7,838 nt of DNA from an uncultured Clostridium sp. (GTDB lineage: Bacteria; Bacillota; Clostridia; Lachnospirales; Anaerotignaceae), in the NCBI GenBank assembly GCA_947246775.1, contig CAMXTM010000087.1:1-7838 (forward strand), written 5' to 3'. This document shows, piece after piece, positions 1 to 7,295 of this stretch. Below the pieces are notes generated by a model. The model was not told the DNA's origin. It did no database searches and saw nothing but the letters and a program-made list of their open reading frames with translations. Positions within the stretch are counted from its first letter, which is position 1, and each line of letters begins with the position of its first letter. The position numbers were made by a program, and so were the translations under genes.

Positions 1-984
1 CCAATTTTCCGCTTCTGTTTTCCCAACGCCTAACCATGCTAATCTTTGCGCTTCTACATCAACATCAGCCCTATTACTATAATTATTATCTAATACATAA
101 TCATTTGCTAATTCCTGAAAATAGGTGTTAATTGCGCTGATAAAAAGTACTTGATTATCATAATTATTTCTATAATTGCCAAGATATTCTTCTTTAAATA
201 CTCTACTAATATCATCATTGATAATGTCCATCGCTTCTACTGTTTCAATGTATTTCATATCCTCTGTATTATATAAGCCATCGGTTGTTGTCATAGAGTT
301 GATGCCAGCTCCAACTCTTACAATTTCATCATCATTAAACAATATAAATTTACCTTCTGATAGTGCCTTGTCATTATCCTCCATTTCTTGTACACTTGCT
401 AAATTACTGCATTTAAAATAAGTACAACCTTTTTTAATATTGCATTTTGCCAATATACCAATCATTGATGGACAATAGGCTGCACCATTTTGTTCTCCCC
501 TTTCGTTATCTGCAAATGTAATCGTTTCATTACAGAAATTAACTAAATGTTTACAATCTGTTACAGTTGCTTTATAAACTACCGCTTTATATGTTTTATT
601 TCTGTTTTCTCTTGCTTTTATCCAGCTTGCAAGGTCATTAAATTCTTCTTGTGTACCATTTGCTATGGTTATCCAGCCTGTTTTTACTCTACTTTCTAGT
701 ATTTTTAGTGCTTCTGCTAATTTTCCTTGCTCTGCATCTATTCTTAATATATGACATTCCATTACACCCCATATTAGCACATCTTTTATATACCTTAAAT
801 TGTCTTTTATATATAAACCTTTATCCTCATCGGCTTCTGTAGCATCTTTATATTTTTTATATTGGAATGTTTTGTCTGTATCATCTTTTATAATCAGTAT
901 TGCAATACTTCTTTCGCTTCTTTCAATCAAAGAGCCTGCCAACTGTTTAAATATCACTTCAATACTAGGCATTTTTACTGCCAT
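1..984 (-). CDS. Contractile tail sheath protein, XkdK-like (C-terminus off the window)
   Basis: This is the N-terminal part (328 residues) of a phage tail sheath protein, which forms the contractile outer tube that drives DNA injection. The start (MAVKMPSIEV, then IFKQLAGSLIERSERSIAIL) has the short 'PSIxxxFK' opening and hydrophobic strand usual in clostridial and Bacillus XkdK-type sheaths. Further matches are a GKFILFNDDE segment near residues 211-220, VGAGINSMTTT at 224-234, EAMDIINDDI at 250-259, and YDNQVLFISAINTYF at 275-289, all typical of the conserved sheath core. The stop codon and C-terminal domain are missing because the frame is still open at base 1. I prefer the ATG at 984, because its AAGGTGG site (994-1000) is 9 bases away; an in-frame ATG at 990 has only a 3-base spacer. 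It lies just after the tail terminator-like gene, as in many Bacillota myophages. Family assignment is by recognition of motifs, with high confidence. Confidence 0.9.
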   Translation of the reverse strand, partial: MAVKMPSIEVIFKQLAGSLIERSERSIAILIIKDDTDKTFQYKKYKDATEADEDKGLYIKDNLRYIKDVLIWGVMECHILRIDAEQGKLAEALKILESRVKTGWITIANGTQEEFNDLASWIKARENRNKTYKAVVYKATVTDCKHLVNFCNETITFADNERGEQNGAAYCPSMIGILAKCNIKKGCTYFKCSNLASVQEMEDNDKALSEGKFILFNDDEIVRVGAGINSMTTTDGLYNTEDMKYIETVEAMDIINDDISRVFKEEYLGNYRNNYDNQVLFISAINTYFQELANDYVLDNNYSNRADVDVEAQRLAWLGVGKTEAENW

Positions 985-993
985 AATCATACA

Positions 994-1000
994 CCACCTT
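994..1000 (-). promoter_or_regulatory. Ribosome binding site of the tail sheath gene
   Basis: On the minus strand this reads AAGGTGG. Its first base is the last base of the preceding gene's TAA stop codon. It sits 9 bases before the ATG at 984 and 3 bases before the in-frame ATG at 990, so it favours the 984 start. The overlap with the upstream stop suggests translational coupling. Confidence 0.6.
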
Positions 1001-1443
1001 TAATATAACCTTGTTTTTAATTCTTCCATGTATTCGTCTGTTTGCTCTCTTTCTATTTCTTCTATCATTTCTAAATCAAAACTACAACATAATATTCCAT
1101 CTGTACTATCTGAATTTATTTCTTCAATATCAAACCACATACCATTGATAAAAATACCATCTAAAAACGTTTGTTCTATAGCATTTTGTAATTTTATATT
1201 GTCAAATTTAGACCGTATTTCATTTTTAGCAAAAAAATAAATATAGATTGTCATATTTTTTTGCTGAAAAAAATGATTCAATTTACCATTTTTATGATTT
1301 TCAATCATGATTTTTAAACTAGGTCTTTCAATAGGCTCTTTTAATTCTTCAGCAATAATAGGTACATCATAGTCAAATACTTTTTTTATTGCCTTTTGTA
1401 TACTATCATTGACTGATTGATTGACATCAAATATTGTTATCAT
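1000..1443 (-). CDS. Tail terminator-like neck protein (DUF6838-like)
   Basis: A 147-residue acidic protein placed between the HK97 gp10-like gene and the tail sheath, the usual slot of the tail terminator or tail completion protein that caps the tail tube and docks it to the head. The layout (short N-terminal helix, 'EELKEPIERPSLKI' around residues 32-45, a strand MTIYIYFF at 64-71, and a late strand CCSFDLEMIEE at 119-129) resembles the family often labelled phage tail terminator / DUF6838 in clostridial phages. There is no catalytic motif, and a structural role is inferred from fold resemblance and gene order. Its ATG overlaps the TGA of the upstream gene in an ATGA arrangement, so it is probably translated by coupling. 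The C-terminal 20 residues are strongly charged. Start choice is firm; functional naming is moderate. Confidence 0.7.
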   Translation of the reverse strand: MITIFDVNQSVNDSIQKAIKKVFDYDVPIIAEELKEPIERPSLKIMIENHKNGKLNHFFQQKNMTIYIYFFAKNEIRSKFDNIKLQNAIEQTFLDGIFINGMWFDIEEINSDSTDGILCCSFDLEMIEEIEREQTDEYMEELKTRLY

Positions 1444-1865
1444 ATTTCATTTACCACTTCATCAATAAAATTTTCAATATCTTTTTGAAATTCTGATTGA
1501 AATTCTCTTGCACTTTTATCTAATACATGAAAGGCTCTTGCTCTACCTAACACTGCACCATTTTTTTTATTTTTGACATCATGTCCTTGTTCCAGCAAAT
1601 GGGAATGTGCTGCAGCTCCATATACTCTTACAGAATAAGCACCATTTCCACTATAAATATATGGTTTTCCTTTCTTAATACTTTTAAAATAATTTCCTGT
1701 TTGCTTTTTGACCATTTGTTTTGCCTTTTGTTTTGTTTGTTTTTTAAGTTTTTGTCCCTCTTGATTCATAAATTTTTTTGTCATTTTTGGCATTTGTTTC
1801 GTTGCAATATTTAATAATTCTTCTGACCAAAAATCCAATTCACTCATATCAAAACCAACGCTCAT
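1440..1865 (-). CDS. HK97 gp10-like head-tail joining/tail protein
   Basis: A 141-residue basic protein of the HK97 gp10 type, a family of small proteins encoded just before the tail genes and linked to the head-tail junction or tail completion. Diagnostic pieces are a lysine-rich helix at about 36-55 (KKQTKQKAKQ and similar), then TGNYFKSIKKGK at 56-67, the 'AAHSHLLEQGH' segment at 85-95 (family pattern: small residue, His, hydrophobic, Glu, Gly), and GRARAFHVLDKSARE near 107-121, the common C-terminal motif before a closing helix. The ATG follows the TAA of the head closure gene with no gap, and the GGTGGTGGAG ribosome binding site lies inside the last codons of that gene, so expression is tied to it. 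The product is a virion or assembly component; its exact place is not shown by the sequence. Confidence 0.82.
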   Translation of the reverse strand: MSVGFDMSELDFWSEELLNIATKQMPKMTKKFMNQEGQKLKKQTKQKAKQMVKKQTGNYFKSIKKGKPYIYSGNGAYSVRVYGAAAHSHLLEQGHDVKNKKNGAVLGRARAFHVLDKSAREFQSEFQKDIENFIDEVVNEI

Positions 1866-2201
1866 TTACTCCACCACCAATTTACAAAAAATTTCTATTC
1901 TATCATGCCATTTATAATTAGGCTGAAAATATTTTATATCATATCTTTGTTTATCAAAAATAAAATACATATCATTTGATAAATTAGCTATAGCTTTTGC
2001 TCTGACTGTAAATTTATGACTAATTTCAGCAAAAATAGTATTGCCTTGTCCCATTTTTTCATTTCCTGATTGTGGTAATACTTCTGCCCATATTGTTTTT
2101 ATTTTTTGATACTGATAATCCTTTTCCCCTAATTCATTTGTTATTTCTTTTTTTGCATATAATGCTACTTTACTATTGAGTCTACTACATAAGCTAGCCA
2201 T
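1866..2201 (-). CDS. Phage head closure protein (SPP1 gp16 / head-tail joining family)
   Basis: A 111-residue protein of the head closure type, which binds below the connector ring and seals the portal channel after packaging. Typical family elements are RLNSKVALYAKKE at about 7-19, the 'IWAEVLPQSG' strand at 37-46, SHKFTVRAK near 61-69, and a C-terminal block with FDKQRYDIKYFQPN (82-95) and WHDRIEIFCKLV (98-109); this last block of an aromatic and Ile-rich strand pair is characteristic. The length fits the family (about 100-120 residues). The ATG at 2201 overlaps the end of the connector gene by 8 bases and has an AGAGGAA site 5-6 bases upstream, inside the connector's last codons. It belongs to the neck gene block with its neighbours on both sides. 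Confidence 0.83.
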   Translation of the reverse strand: MASLCSRLNSKVALYAKKEITNELGEKDYQYQKIKTIWAEVLPQSGNEKMGQGNTIFAEISHKFTVRAKAIANLSNDMYFIFDKQRYDIKYFQPNYKWHDRIEIFCKLVVE

Positions 2202-2472
2202 CCTGTTCCTCTTTTCTAATATAAGACAATTGAGCTACAATATTTTTAAACTGTATAGAAATAGTGTCTTTTCCTGAAATAACATCTCTATTATCATACC
2301 AATTTGCTACCAGCATATTAATTGCAGTACAATATAAAGTGTTTTCATATCCAACTACAACACCTGCATTTTTTAAATATTCTTCTGCAGCTTGTTTTAA
2401 TTGTTCTAGTAAAATATCATCATCATCTGTATCAATACGAATATATTGTTTTAAAACCTCTATATACTCCAT
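2194..2472 (-). CDS. Head-tail connector protein (HK97 gp6 / YqbG-like)
   Basis: A 92-residue, mostly helical protein matching the connector (adaptor) family that forms a ring under the portal and receives the head closure protein. The visible signature is an N-terminal helix followed by IDTDDDDILLEQLKQAAEEY (13-32), the acidic turn plus amphipathic helix common to these proteins, then YCTAINMLVANWYDNRD (47-63), where 'VANWYDNR' is the familiar 'a..lv..wY.nR' motif, and a final helix ending in an Arg-rich segment near 80-87 (AQLSYIRK). It lies 19 bases after the major capsid gene, the normal place. An AGAGGG ribosome binding site lies 5 bases before the ATG. It ends in TAG. Function is inferred from family and position. 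Confidence 0.83.
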   Translation of the reverse strand: MEYIEVLKQYIRIDTDDDDILLEQLKQAAEEYLKNAGVVVGYENTLYCTAINMLVANWYDNRDVISGKDTISIQFKNIVAQLSYIRKEEQDG

Positions 2473-2491
2473 AAAATCCCTCTTTTATGTT

Positions 2492-3775
2492 TTAGGCGTT
2501 TGTACTTGTTCCTTTTTTCAAATAAATTAAGCCCTTTGCTCCTACTAATTTTTTACTAGCTCCTGTTCCTGTTTCACCAATTGTCATTTTGCCATCTGCT
2601 ATTGTTAATGCTTTATGTATCCATTTGTTTTTATCCTCATCAAAATATTTTTTATAATACATTGCTAAATTACTGTTTAAGCAATATTGTGACAAATCTA
2701 CTACTACACCAAATATTGCGCCGTTTTCCGCATTTACAAAGCTTGGAAATTTATCTACAGTTAGCACTTCTCTACCATTTAGTATTTTTTGCCCCTTTTC
2801 ATTTATTCTACCTAATCCAATTTTTTGTCCTGTACTATCTGTCATACCATTTAGATACATTTCCCATGTCTTTTTTGCCATAACATATATTACACTATCC
2901 TCATATGCTTCTGGTATCTCACCTTCTACTTCTGCCCATTTTTTTACTGTACCAATCTCTTTTTCTGACATCGTAATGACTTGATTTGTTGGTAATGCAT
3001 ATTTTGTAAATCCTAATGGTTGTCCGTTTCCACTGCCTTCTACAATAGCTGTTTCTAATGCTTTTGTCATTGCCTTTTTTAATTGATTTACAACAGTAGC
3101 TTCAAATATAGGCAATGCAACAGTTGATGAAAGCAATCCAATTGCTACCCTTGCTTCTAATACATGATAACGAAATGTTAATTTTGCATTCATTTCTGCC
3201 TTTTGTTCTTCTGATACAACATTTTCTGATGCAAGCCATGTTGCAGTAATATTAATATCAGATATTGGAATTTCTAAGCCGCCTTGATAAGATGTTTGAT
3301 TAACACGGGACAATATTTTTCCCTCTATGGTCATATCCTCAATCACTTTATTTTGTATTGTTGTAGGAATTACTGCACCAATATCTGATACTGTCGTTAA
3401 TGCAGCTGCTCTTTTTTCATTAAATTTTTCTGGTATTGCTTCCCCTTTTAGTACATAATTTTGAAATGCTTTTCTATATTCCATTGTACTAAAAATATCT
3501 TCTTCATTTTCTATCTTTTCGTTTGACATTCTATAAGTAGCAAGTGGTTGAAATGTTTTTGTATTTTGTTCTGGCTCTATTTTTCGTGCCGCTGGAGGCA
3601 ATTCATTTCCTTCCAATTGTTCTATTTGACCTTTGATATTTTCTATTTCAATATTTGCTTTTCGTAATTCTATTTCTGCAGCTTCTAATTTTTCTAAATT
3701 ATCCGCATTTTTAATACTTTCTAATGCATTTGTTTTTCTTTGTTCCGCTTGTTGTAATAATTTTTCTAATTCCAT
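2492..3775 (-). CDS. Major capsid protein, HK97 gp5 family, with N-terminal scaffolding (delta) domain
   Basis: A 427-residue capsid protein of the HK97 fold that builds the icosahedral head. Residues 1 to about 58 are a charged, heptad-like coiled coil (for example LEKLEAAEIELRKANIEIEN at 27-46) that serves as the built-in scaffold and is normally removed by the neighbouring protease. A flexible Pro/Gln-rich linker (about 59-90) follows, then the shell domain. Family signs include the N-arm region around ALTTVSDIGAVIPTTI (125-140), the strand LEIPIS at 167-172, and the loop EGSGNGQPLGFT at 246-257, a close match to the common 'G.G..qP.Gi' motif. No separate scaffold gene is present, as expected when this domain exists. 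The exact cleavage site cannot be read from sequence alone. It follows the protease by 18 bases and has the strongest ribosome binding site in the window, fitting its high copy number. Confidence 0.93.
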   Translation of the reverse strand: MELEKLLQQAEQRKTNALESIKNADNLEKLEAAEIELRKANIEIENIKGQIEQLEGNELPPAARKIEPEQNTKTFQPLATYRMSNEKIENEEDIFSTMEYRKAFQNYVLKGEAIPEKFNEKRAAALTTVSDIGAVIPTTIQNKVIEDMTIEGKILSRVNQTSYQGGLEIPISDINITATWLASENVVSEEQKAEMNAKLTFRYHVLEARVAIGLLSSTVALPIFEATVVNQLKKAMTKALETAIVEGSGNGQPLGFTKYALPTNQVITMSEKEIGTVKKWAEVEGEIPEAYEDSVIYVMAKKTWEMYLNGMTDSTGQKIGLGRINEKGQKILNGREVLTVDKFPSFVNAENGAIFGVVVDLSQYCLNSNLAMYYKKYFDEDKNKWIHKALTIADGKMTIGETGTGASKKLVGAKGLIYLKKGTSTNA

Positions 3776-3780
3776 ATATA

Positions 3781-3790
3781 TCCTCTCCTT
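3781..3790 (-). promoter_or_regulatory. Strong ribosome binding site of the major capsid gene
   Basis: The minus strand reads AAGGAGAGGA, 5 bases before the ATG at 3775, within the 18-base gap after the protease gene. It is one of the closest matches here to the ribosomal anti-Shine-Dalgarno sequence, consistent with the need for hundreds of capsid subunits per head. Confidence 0.75.
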
Positions 3791-3793
3791 TTT

Positions 3794-4372
3794 TTACTTT
3801 GCACTATACAGCAATAATAACTTTCTTTTTCTAAACTCTATTATTTCATCTTGCTGTTGTTTTAATTTTTCTAAACTTCTAGCATAAACATTTGTTGTAT
3901 CATAAAATGGTGTATCTACTACACTAACATCATATAGCTTGTTAATATTTGTAATTTCTCTATATGTTTGTTTTTTTGTTGTACTCCAATTATCTCCCTT
4001 TTCTTCTACGGTAAAAGAAAAAGACATTTTATCAATCAATCCTGATTGGATTGCCTTATAAATGTCTCTATTACTTTGTGTCTCTATTAAATTTGCTTGT
4101 ATTTTCAAACCAATATCATCTTTTATCAGTTGCAAGCTATTATTTTTTGTTCTTGCCATAATACACCATGTATCATTATGGTTATATCTCAACACAACAT
4201 CACTAAAATCTGTATTATCTAACGCCCCCCTTTTTATTACTTCCGTAAAAGCATATTCCCCAAAAGTATGTGTTGCTGGTTCATCATATCGTACTGCATA
4301 ACCTTCTATTTTCATATCATTTGTATCATTCTGTAATGCTCTCATATTCAAAAGCCTTTGCTCTACATTCAT
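3794..4372 (-). CDS. Prohead protease, HK97 family (U35-type serine protease)
   Basis: A 192-residue capsid maturation protease that cleaves the scaffolding domain from the capsid protein inside the prohead. It shows the usual order: an opening 'IEGYAVRYDEP' (22-32), a segment EVIKRGALD (44-52), the catalytic His in LRYNHND (His65), the catalytic Ser in IDKMSFSF (Ser117 is the likely nucleophile), and the closing LYDVSVVDTPFYD block (146-158) with the Asp/Glu position before 'VSVV'. These are the standard assemblin-like His-Ser motifs; the catalytic assignment is by family knowledge. Length fits the family (about 180-220). The C-terminal tail (about 166-192) is charged and coiled-coil-like, usual for targeting into the prohead. 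Its ATG overlaps the portal TGA (ATGA). An in-frame ATG ten codons in is possible but has a weaker ribosome binding site. Confidence 0.92.
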   Translation of the reverse strand: MNVEQRLLNMRALQNDTNDMKIEGYAVRYDEPATHTFGEYAFTEVIKRGALDNTDFSDVVLRYNHNDTWCIMARTKNNSLQLIKDDIGLKIQANLIETQSNRDIYKAIQSGLIDKMSFSFTVEEKGDNWSTTKKQTYREITNINKLYDVSVVDTPFYDTTNVYARSLEKLKQQQDEIIEFRKRKLLLLYSAK

Positions 4373-5592
4373 GTTTTATCACTTCCCTTTTTATTCATTT
4401 GATAGCTATCCGCCAATTCTGCATTGATATAGTTTAGACTTTGTTTTCTCTTATTTCCATCCTCAAATGGTGGATAGCCAAATACAGCTAATATTTGATT
4501 ATCTGTAAATGTTCCCCTGCTACTCAATATATCTACCGCCGCAATTTTATTTGTCATAGAAGTATAAAGCAATCCTTGATTATAAAATATAATTTCATTT
4601 CCAAAATCTAATTCACTATCTGTAAAGAGTGTAGCTGTAAAACATCTCCCTAGACTGATTATCATGCTTTCAAGTGTTTTTTCATAAAATGCTTGATATT
4701 GTTCTTCTGTAAAATCACCATTATACAAAGCCATAGAAATACCATACTGATTCAATATTCTTTGCTCTACAAATTCCATTGTATCTTTGTCTAATACTTT
4801 AGGATTTAATTGTATGGGAATAAAGTCACTTTTGTTATCCATTGTTAAAAAACCACTTTGCCCACTATTTAGCTTTTGTTCAAAAATAACTCTTTCCTGT
4901 TTTTGCTTTTCTTCATCAAACAAACCAACCATTTTTATAATTCCTCTTACGCCTGTTGTAGAACGAACTGCATTATCCATACTTTCTATAGCAGTATGGT
5001 CTGTTTTTAATAACTTTAATATCGCATTATTTCCTGCACTTCCTGAACTATCTCCCCCCATAAATTCATTTGCGCCAAAATCTTTGCGCCAATGTATAAT
5101 ATCTTTGTATGGAAATGTATAGTTTTCTCCATTGGCAAATAAAAATTGTATAAAAAGATTTTCCTTTTCATCCTCTAAAAATGTTGTTTCAATCGGTTGT
5201 AAAGGATAAAAAGCGGTATATTCTCTTTTAACATATCCTTGTTTTATGCTGATTTCTTTATAACAAGGATATATAAAAGCATTTTTGTGCATTTCTCTCA
5301 AATATACTATTTTTTCTAAAAAGTCTGTTGTTGTCATAAAAGGATTTGGTTGAAATCTTAATAATCTGTTAATACTTCCCTTTACTGTTTGCTGCATACC
5401 TTGTGCATCCGTTTGAATGTGTCTTGGTTTGCATTTTCCTATTGCTGTTGCAATACATCGTATACAGCCTTGCACAATATCACTTGCATAAATATCACTG
5501 CCAAATTGTGTAAATATTGGTGTACTTCCATTCATCATACTAACATAGTGATATTTTTGTTGTTTACTGCGGAATCTATCAAATATACCCAA
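4369..5592 (-). CDS. Portal protein, HK97 gp3 family (TTG start)
   Basis: A 407-residue portal protein, forming the dodecameric ring at one capsid vertex through which DNA enters and leaves. Recognisable portions are LLRFQPNPFMTTTDFLEKIV (77-96; the 'PN..mt..ef' motif), IIHWRKDFG (165-173), the helix-rich stem region around 225-300 with ILNQYGISMALYNGDFTEE (279-297; 'GI...l.g'), and the closing SSRGTFTDNQILAVFGYPPF (357-376), the standard 'G..T.NE.R..lg..P' crown motif. Length is normal for HK97-type portals. The start is TTG, not ATG: it gives the expected N-terminus (MGIFDRF) and has a perfect AGGAGGTG site 5 bases upstream that overlaps the TAG of the large terminase gene. The protein lies between terminase and protease, the canonical place. 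Confidence 0.92.
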   Translation of the reverse strand: MGIFDRFRSKQQKYHYVSMMNGSTPIFTQFGSDIYASDIVQGCIRCIATAIGKCKPRHIQTDAQGMQQTVKGSINRLLRFQPNPFMTTTDFLEKIVYLREMHKNAFIYPCYKEISIKQGYVKREYTAFYPLQPIETTFLEDEKENLFIQFLFANGENYTFPYKDIIHWRKDFGANEFMGGDSSGSAGNNAILKLLKTDHTAIESMDNAVRSTTGVRGIIKMVGLFDEEKQKQERVIFEQKLNSGQSGFLTMDNKSDFIPIQLNPKVLDKDTMEFVEQRILNQYGISMALYNGDFTEEQYQAFYEKTLESMIISLGRCFTATLFTDSELDFGNEIIFYNQGLLYTSMTNKIAAVDILSSRGTFTDNQILAVFGYPPFEDGNKRKQSLNYINAELADSYQMNKKGSDKT

Positions 5593-5597
5593 TTTTT

Positions 5598-5605
5598 CAC
5601 CTCCT
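5598..5605 (-). promoter_or_regulatory. Ribosome binding site supporting the TTG start of the portal gene
   Basis: The minus strand reads AGGAGGTG followed by five A residues and TTG. This near-perfect match to the 16S rRNA tail decides the start, since there is no ATG at that position. It overlaps the last bases of the large terminase gene, including its TAG stop, so portal and terminase translation are probably coupled. Confidence 0.8.
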
Positions 5606-7295
5606 ATCGGTTTACCAAATCCATAAATTCCTTTTTGTATCTATCTAACATAGCATAGCACATTATCATTGTAACCGCTCCATCAATGCGCTTGTTTGCA
5701 TTATCAAGCACTTTTTTAGGCATAATTCTTGCAAATTTATCCACACTACAAGCAACATTTTTTAAACAATAAATATCCATTTTATTCTGATTATAATTCA
5801 CAATATTTCCTGTTTTTAAATCCGCTTCCAGTAATTTCATAGGAGTTGATAAAGTTTGATAATCTTGTGTTATTTTTTCTGTATCAAATCCATAGTATTC
5901 CATTTCATTAACAAATGATTTTGCATTCCATCTATCATGTCCTTCTTTCCATACCCGAATATGATATTTTTGATACAATGATACATACCACTGTACTACC
6001 ATACTATAATCTACTTCATTACCTGCACAAATTGTTACAGAATTTTGTTTTGCCATTTCAAAGTAATCAATACCATCTTGTTTACTTTGTTCTATTTTAG
6101 ATTCTGGTATAAAATATTGTTGAAAAAAATATTTTTGCTTATCTCCTTTTTTCATCAAAAGCACTCTTGCACTTGTTAGGTCTGTTGTTTCAGACAAATC
6201 TGTTGCAGCTAATGCAAAACAGCCTTTGAAATCCTCAATATCAAATATCAAGTTATTTTTAATATCTTTTTCTAATAGCCATGTTTCAACACTATTTTGT
6301 TTGATGTTAAAATCTTTTGACAATGTAAATATTCTGTCTGCCTTTGATGCTTGTGCTTTTCTTAATTCTTTTCTTAAATACTCATATTTTTTAATTGTAC
6401 CTAAACTTGGATTCGCTTTTTTCCAGCTCTTTTCATCTTGATATATTTCTTGCTCACTATCCATAGTATACAGCCATGATAAAAGTTCTTCGTCCTCTCT
6501 TTCTCCTCTCAAAACTTCTCTAGCATATTTTAATTCATTGTCTAAATATCCATTTTCTACAAAGCCTTCTGTAGTAATATTGATAAAGATTGGTTCATCT
6601 TTTGATGATTGTGATTGTTCAATACTTTTTGCAATGATATTTGATTTCATTTCATGGCTTTCATCTAATATCGCTAGTTCAATATTTCTACCTTCTTTAT
6701 TTTGTGTTTTTTCAGACAATTTTGTAATAGTACAATCATTTTTTAAATGAAATATGCCTTTTAAATTTTTATGTGTATATTTTTCTTTTGTATCAAATTT
6801 TGCTCTCATATTTGCAATTTCTGAAAATATCAAATTTGCTTGTGCATCATCATTACTACTACATACAATATCACTTCCAGAATTGCCTATCATAAATTCT
6901 GCAAAACAAATTGCTGCACAAAATGTACTTTTACCATTTTTTCTGCCTACTAATAGTATTAATTTTTTGAATCGTCTAAGTTTTGTATCAGTAAAATAAA
7001 AAGAATAAAATACTTCTATGACTGCCTTTTCCCACAACTCTAGTAAAAAAGGTTTTCCATGAAAAGGGCTTTTTGTATGCTTTATAAATTTTTGTATAAA
7101 ATCAATTCTTATATGTGCCTTTTTCATATCATAACTATAGCGACTATCTGATAAATCTGATATGCAATTTTCAAGACATTGTATCAGCTCTTGTCCAATT
7201 ACAACACTTTCATCTGTTTTATCTATTGCTTTATTGTAATATTCTAAAAAATAAGAATGTTTTCCCTCGATAGTACAATTTTCTATATCATACAT
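5604..7295 (-). CDS. terL: Terminase large subunit (HK97-type packaging ATPase/nuclease)
   Basis: A 563-residue packaging motor that drives DNA into the prohead and cuts it. The ATPase domain has a Walker A motif GRKNGKST (117-124), a Walker B motif ELAILDE (206-212, with Asp211 and Glu212 as the magnesium and catalytic acids), and a coupling motif ITTEG (240-244). The C-terminal RNase H-like nuclease shows AATDLSETTD (363-372, Asp366 as first metal ligand), a second acidic block GHDRWN (452-457), and KRIDGAVTM (535-543, Asp538), the usual late metal-binding site. Length and order match the HK97 gp2 (Terminase_1) family, which is often associated with cos-type packaging. The ATG overlaps the small subunit's TGA by 8 bases. 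The upstream AAGTGAT sequence is only a modest ribosome binding site, so coupling to the small subunit is likely. Confidence 0.93.
   Translation of the reverse strand: MYDIENCTIEGKHSYFLEYYNKAIDKTDESVVIGQELIQCLENCISDLSDSRYSYDMKKAHIRIDFIQKFIKHTKSPFHGKPFLLELWEKAVIEVFYSFYFTDTKLRRFKKLILLVGRKNGKSTFCAAICFAEFMIGNSGSDIVCSSNDDAQANLIFSEIANMRAKFDTKEKYTHKNLKGIFHLKNDCTITKLSEKTQNKEGRNIELAILDESHEMKSNIIAKSIEQSQSSKDEPIFINITTEGFVENGYLDNELKYAREVLRGEREDEELLSWLYTMDSEQEIYQDEKSWKKANPSLGTIKKYEYLRKELRKAQASKADRIFTLSKDFNIKQNSVETWLLEKDIKNNLIFDIEDFKGCFALAATDLSETTDLTSARVLLMKKGDKQKYFFQQYFIPESKIEQSKQDGIDYFEMAKQNSVTICAGNEVDYSMVVQWYVSLYQKYHIRVWKEGHDRWNAKSFVNEMEYYGFDTEKITQDYQTLSTPMKLLEADLKTGNIVNYNQNKMDIYCLKNVACSVDKFARIMPKKVLDNANKRIDGAVTMIMCYAMLDRYKKEFMDLVNR

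Noticed and set aside
176..1003. Plus-strand open frames rich in Ser, Leu, Ile and Phe opposite the sheath gene
   Set aside because: They are antisense shadows of an AT-rich minus-strand gene. They have biased composition, no coherent ribosome binding sites and no recognisable domains. The same applies to the other plus-strand frames opposite the capsid, portal and terminase genes.
5233..5272. Perfect 11-base inverted repeat (ATATCCTTGTT and its complement, 18-base spacer) in the portal gene
   Set aside because: It lies inside conserved-length coding sequence (about portal residues 108-120), has no T-tract and is near the number expected by chance in AT-rich DNA of this size.
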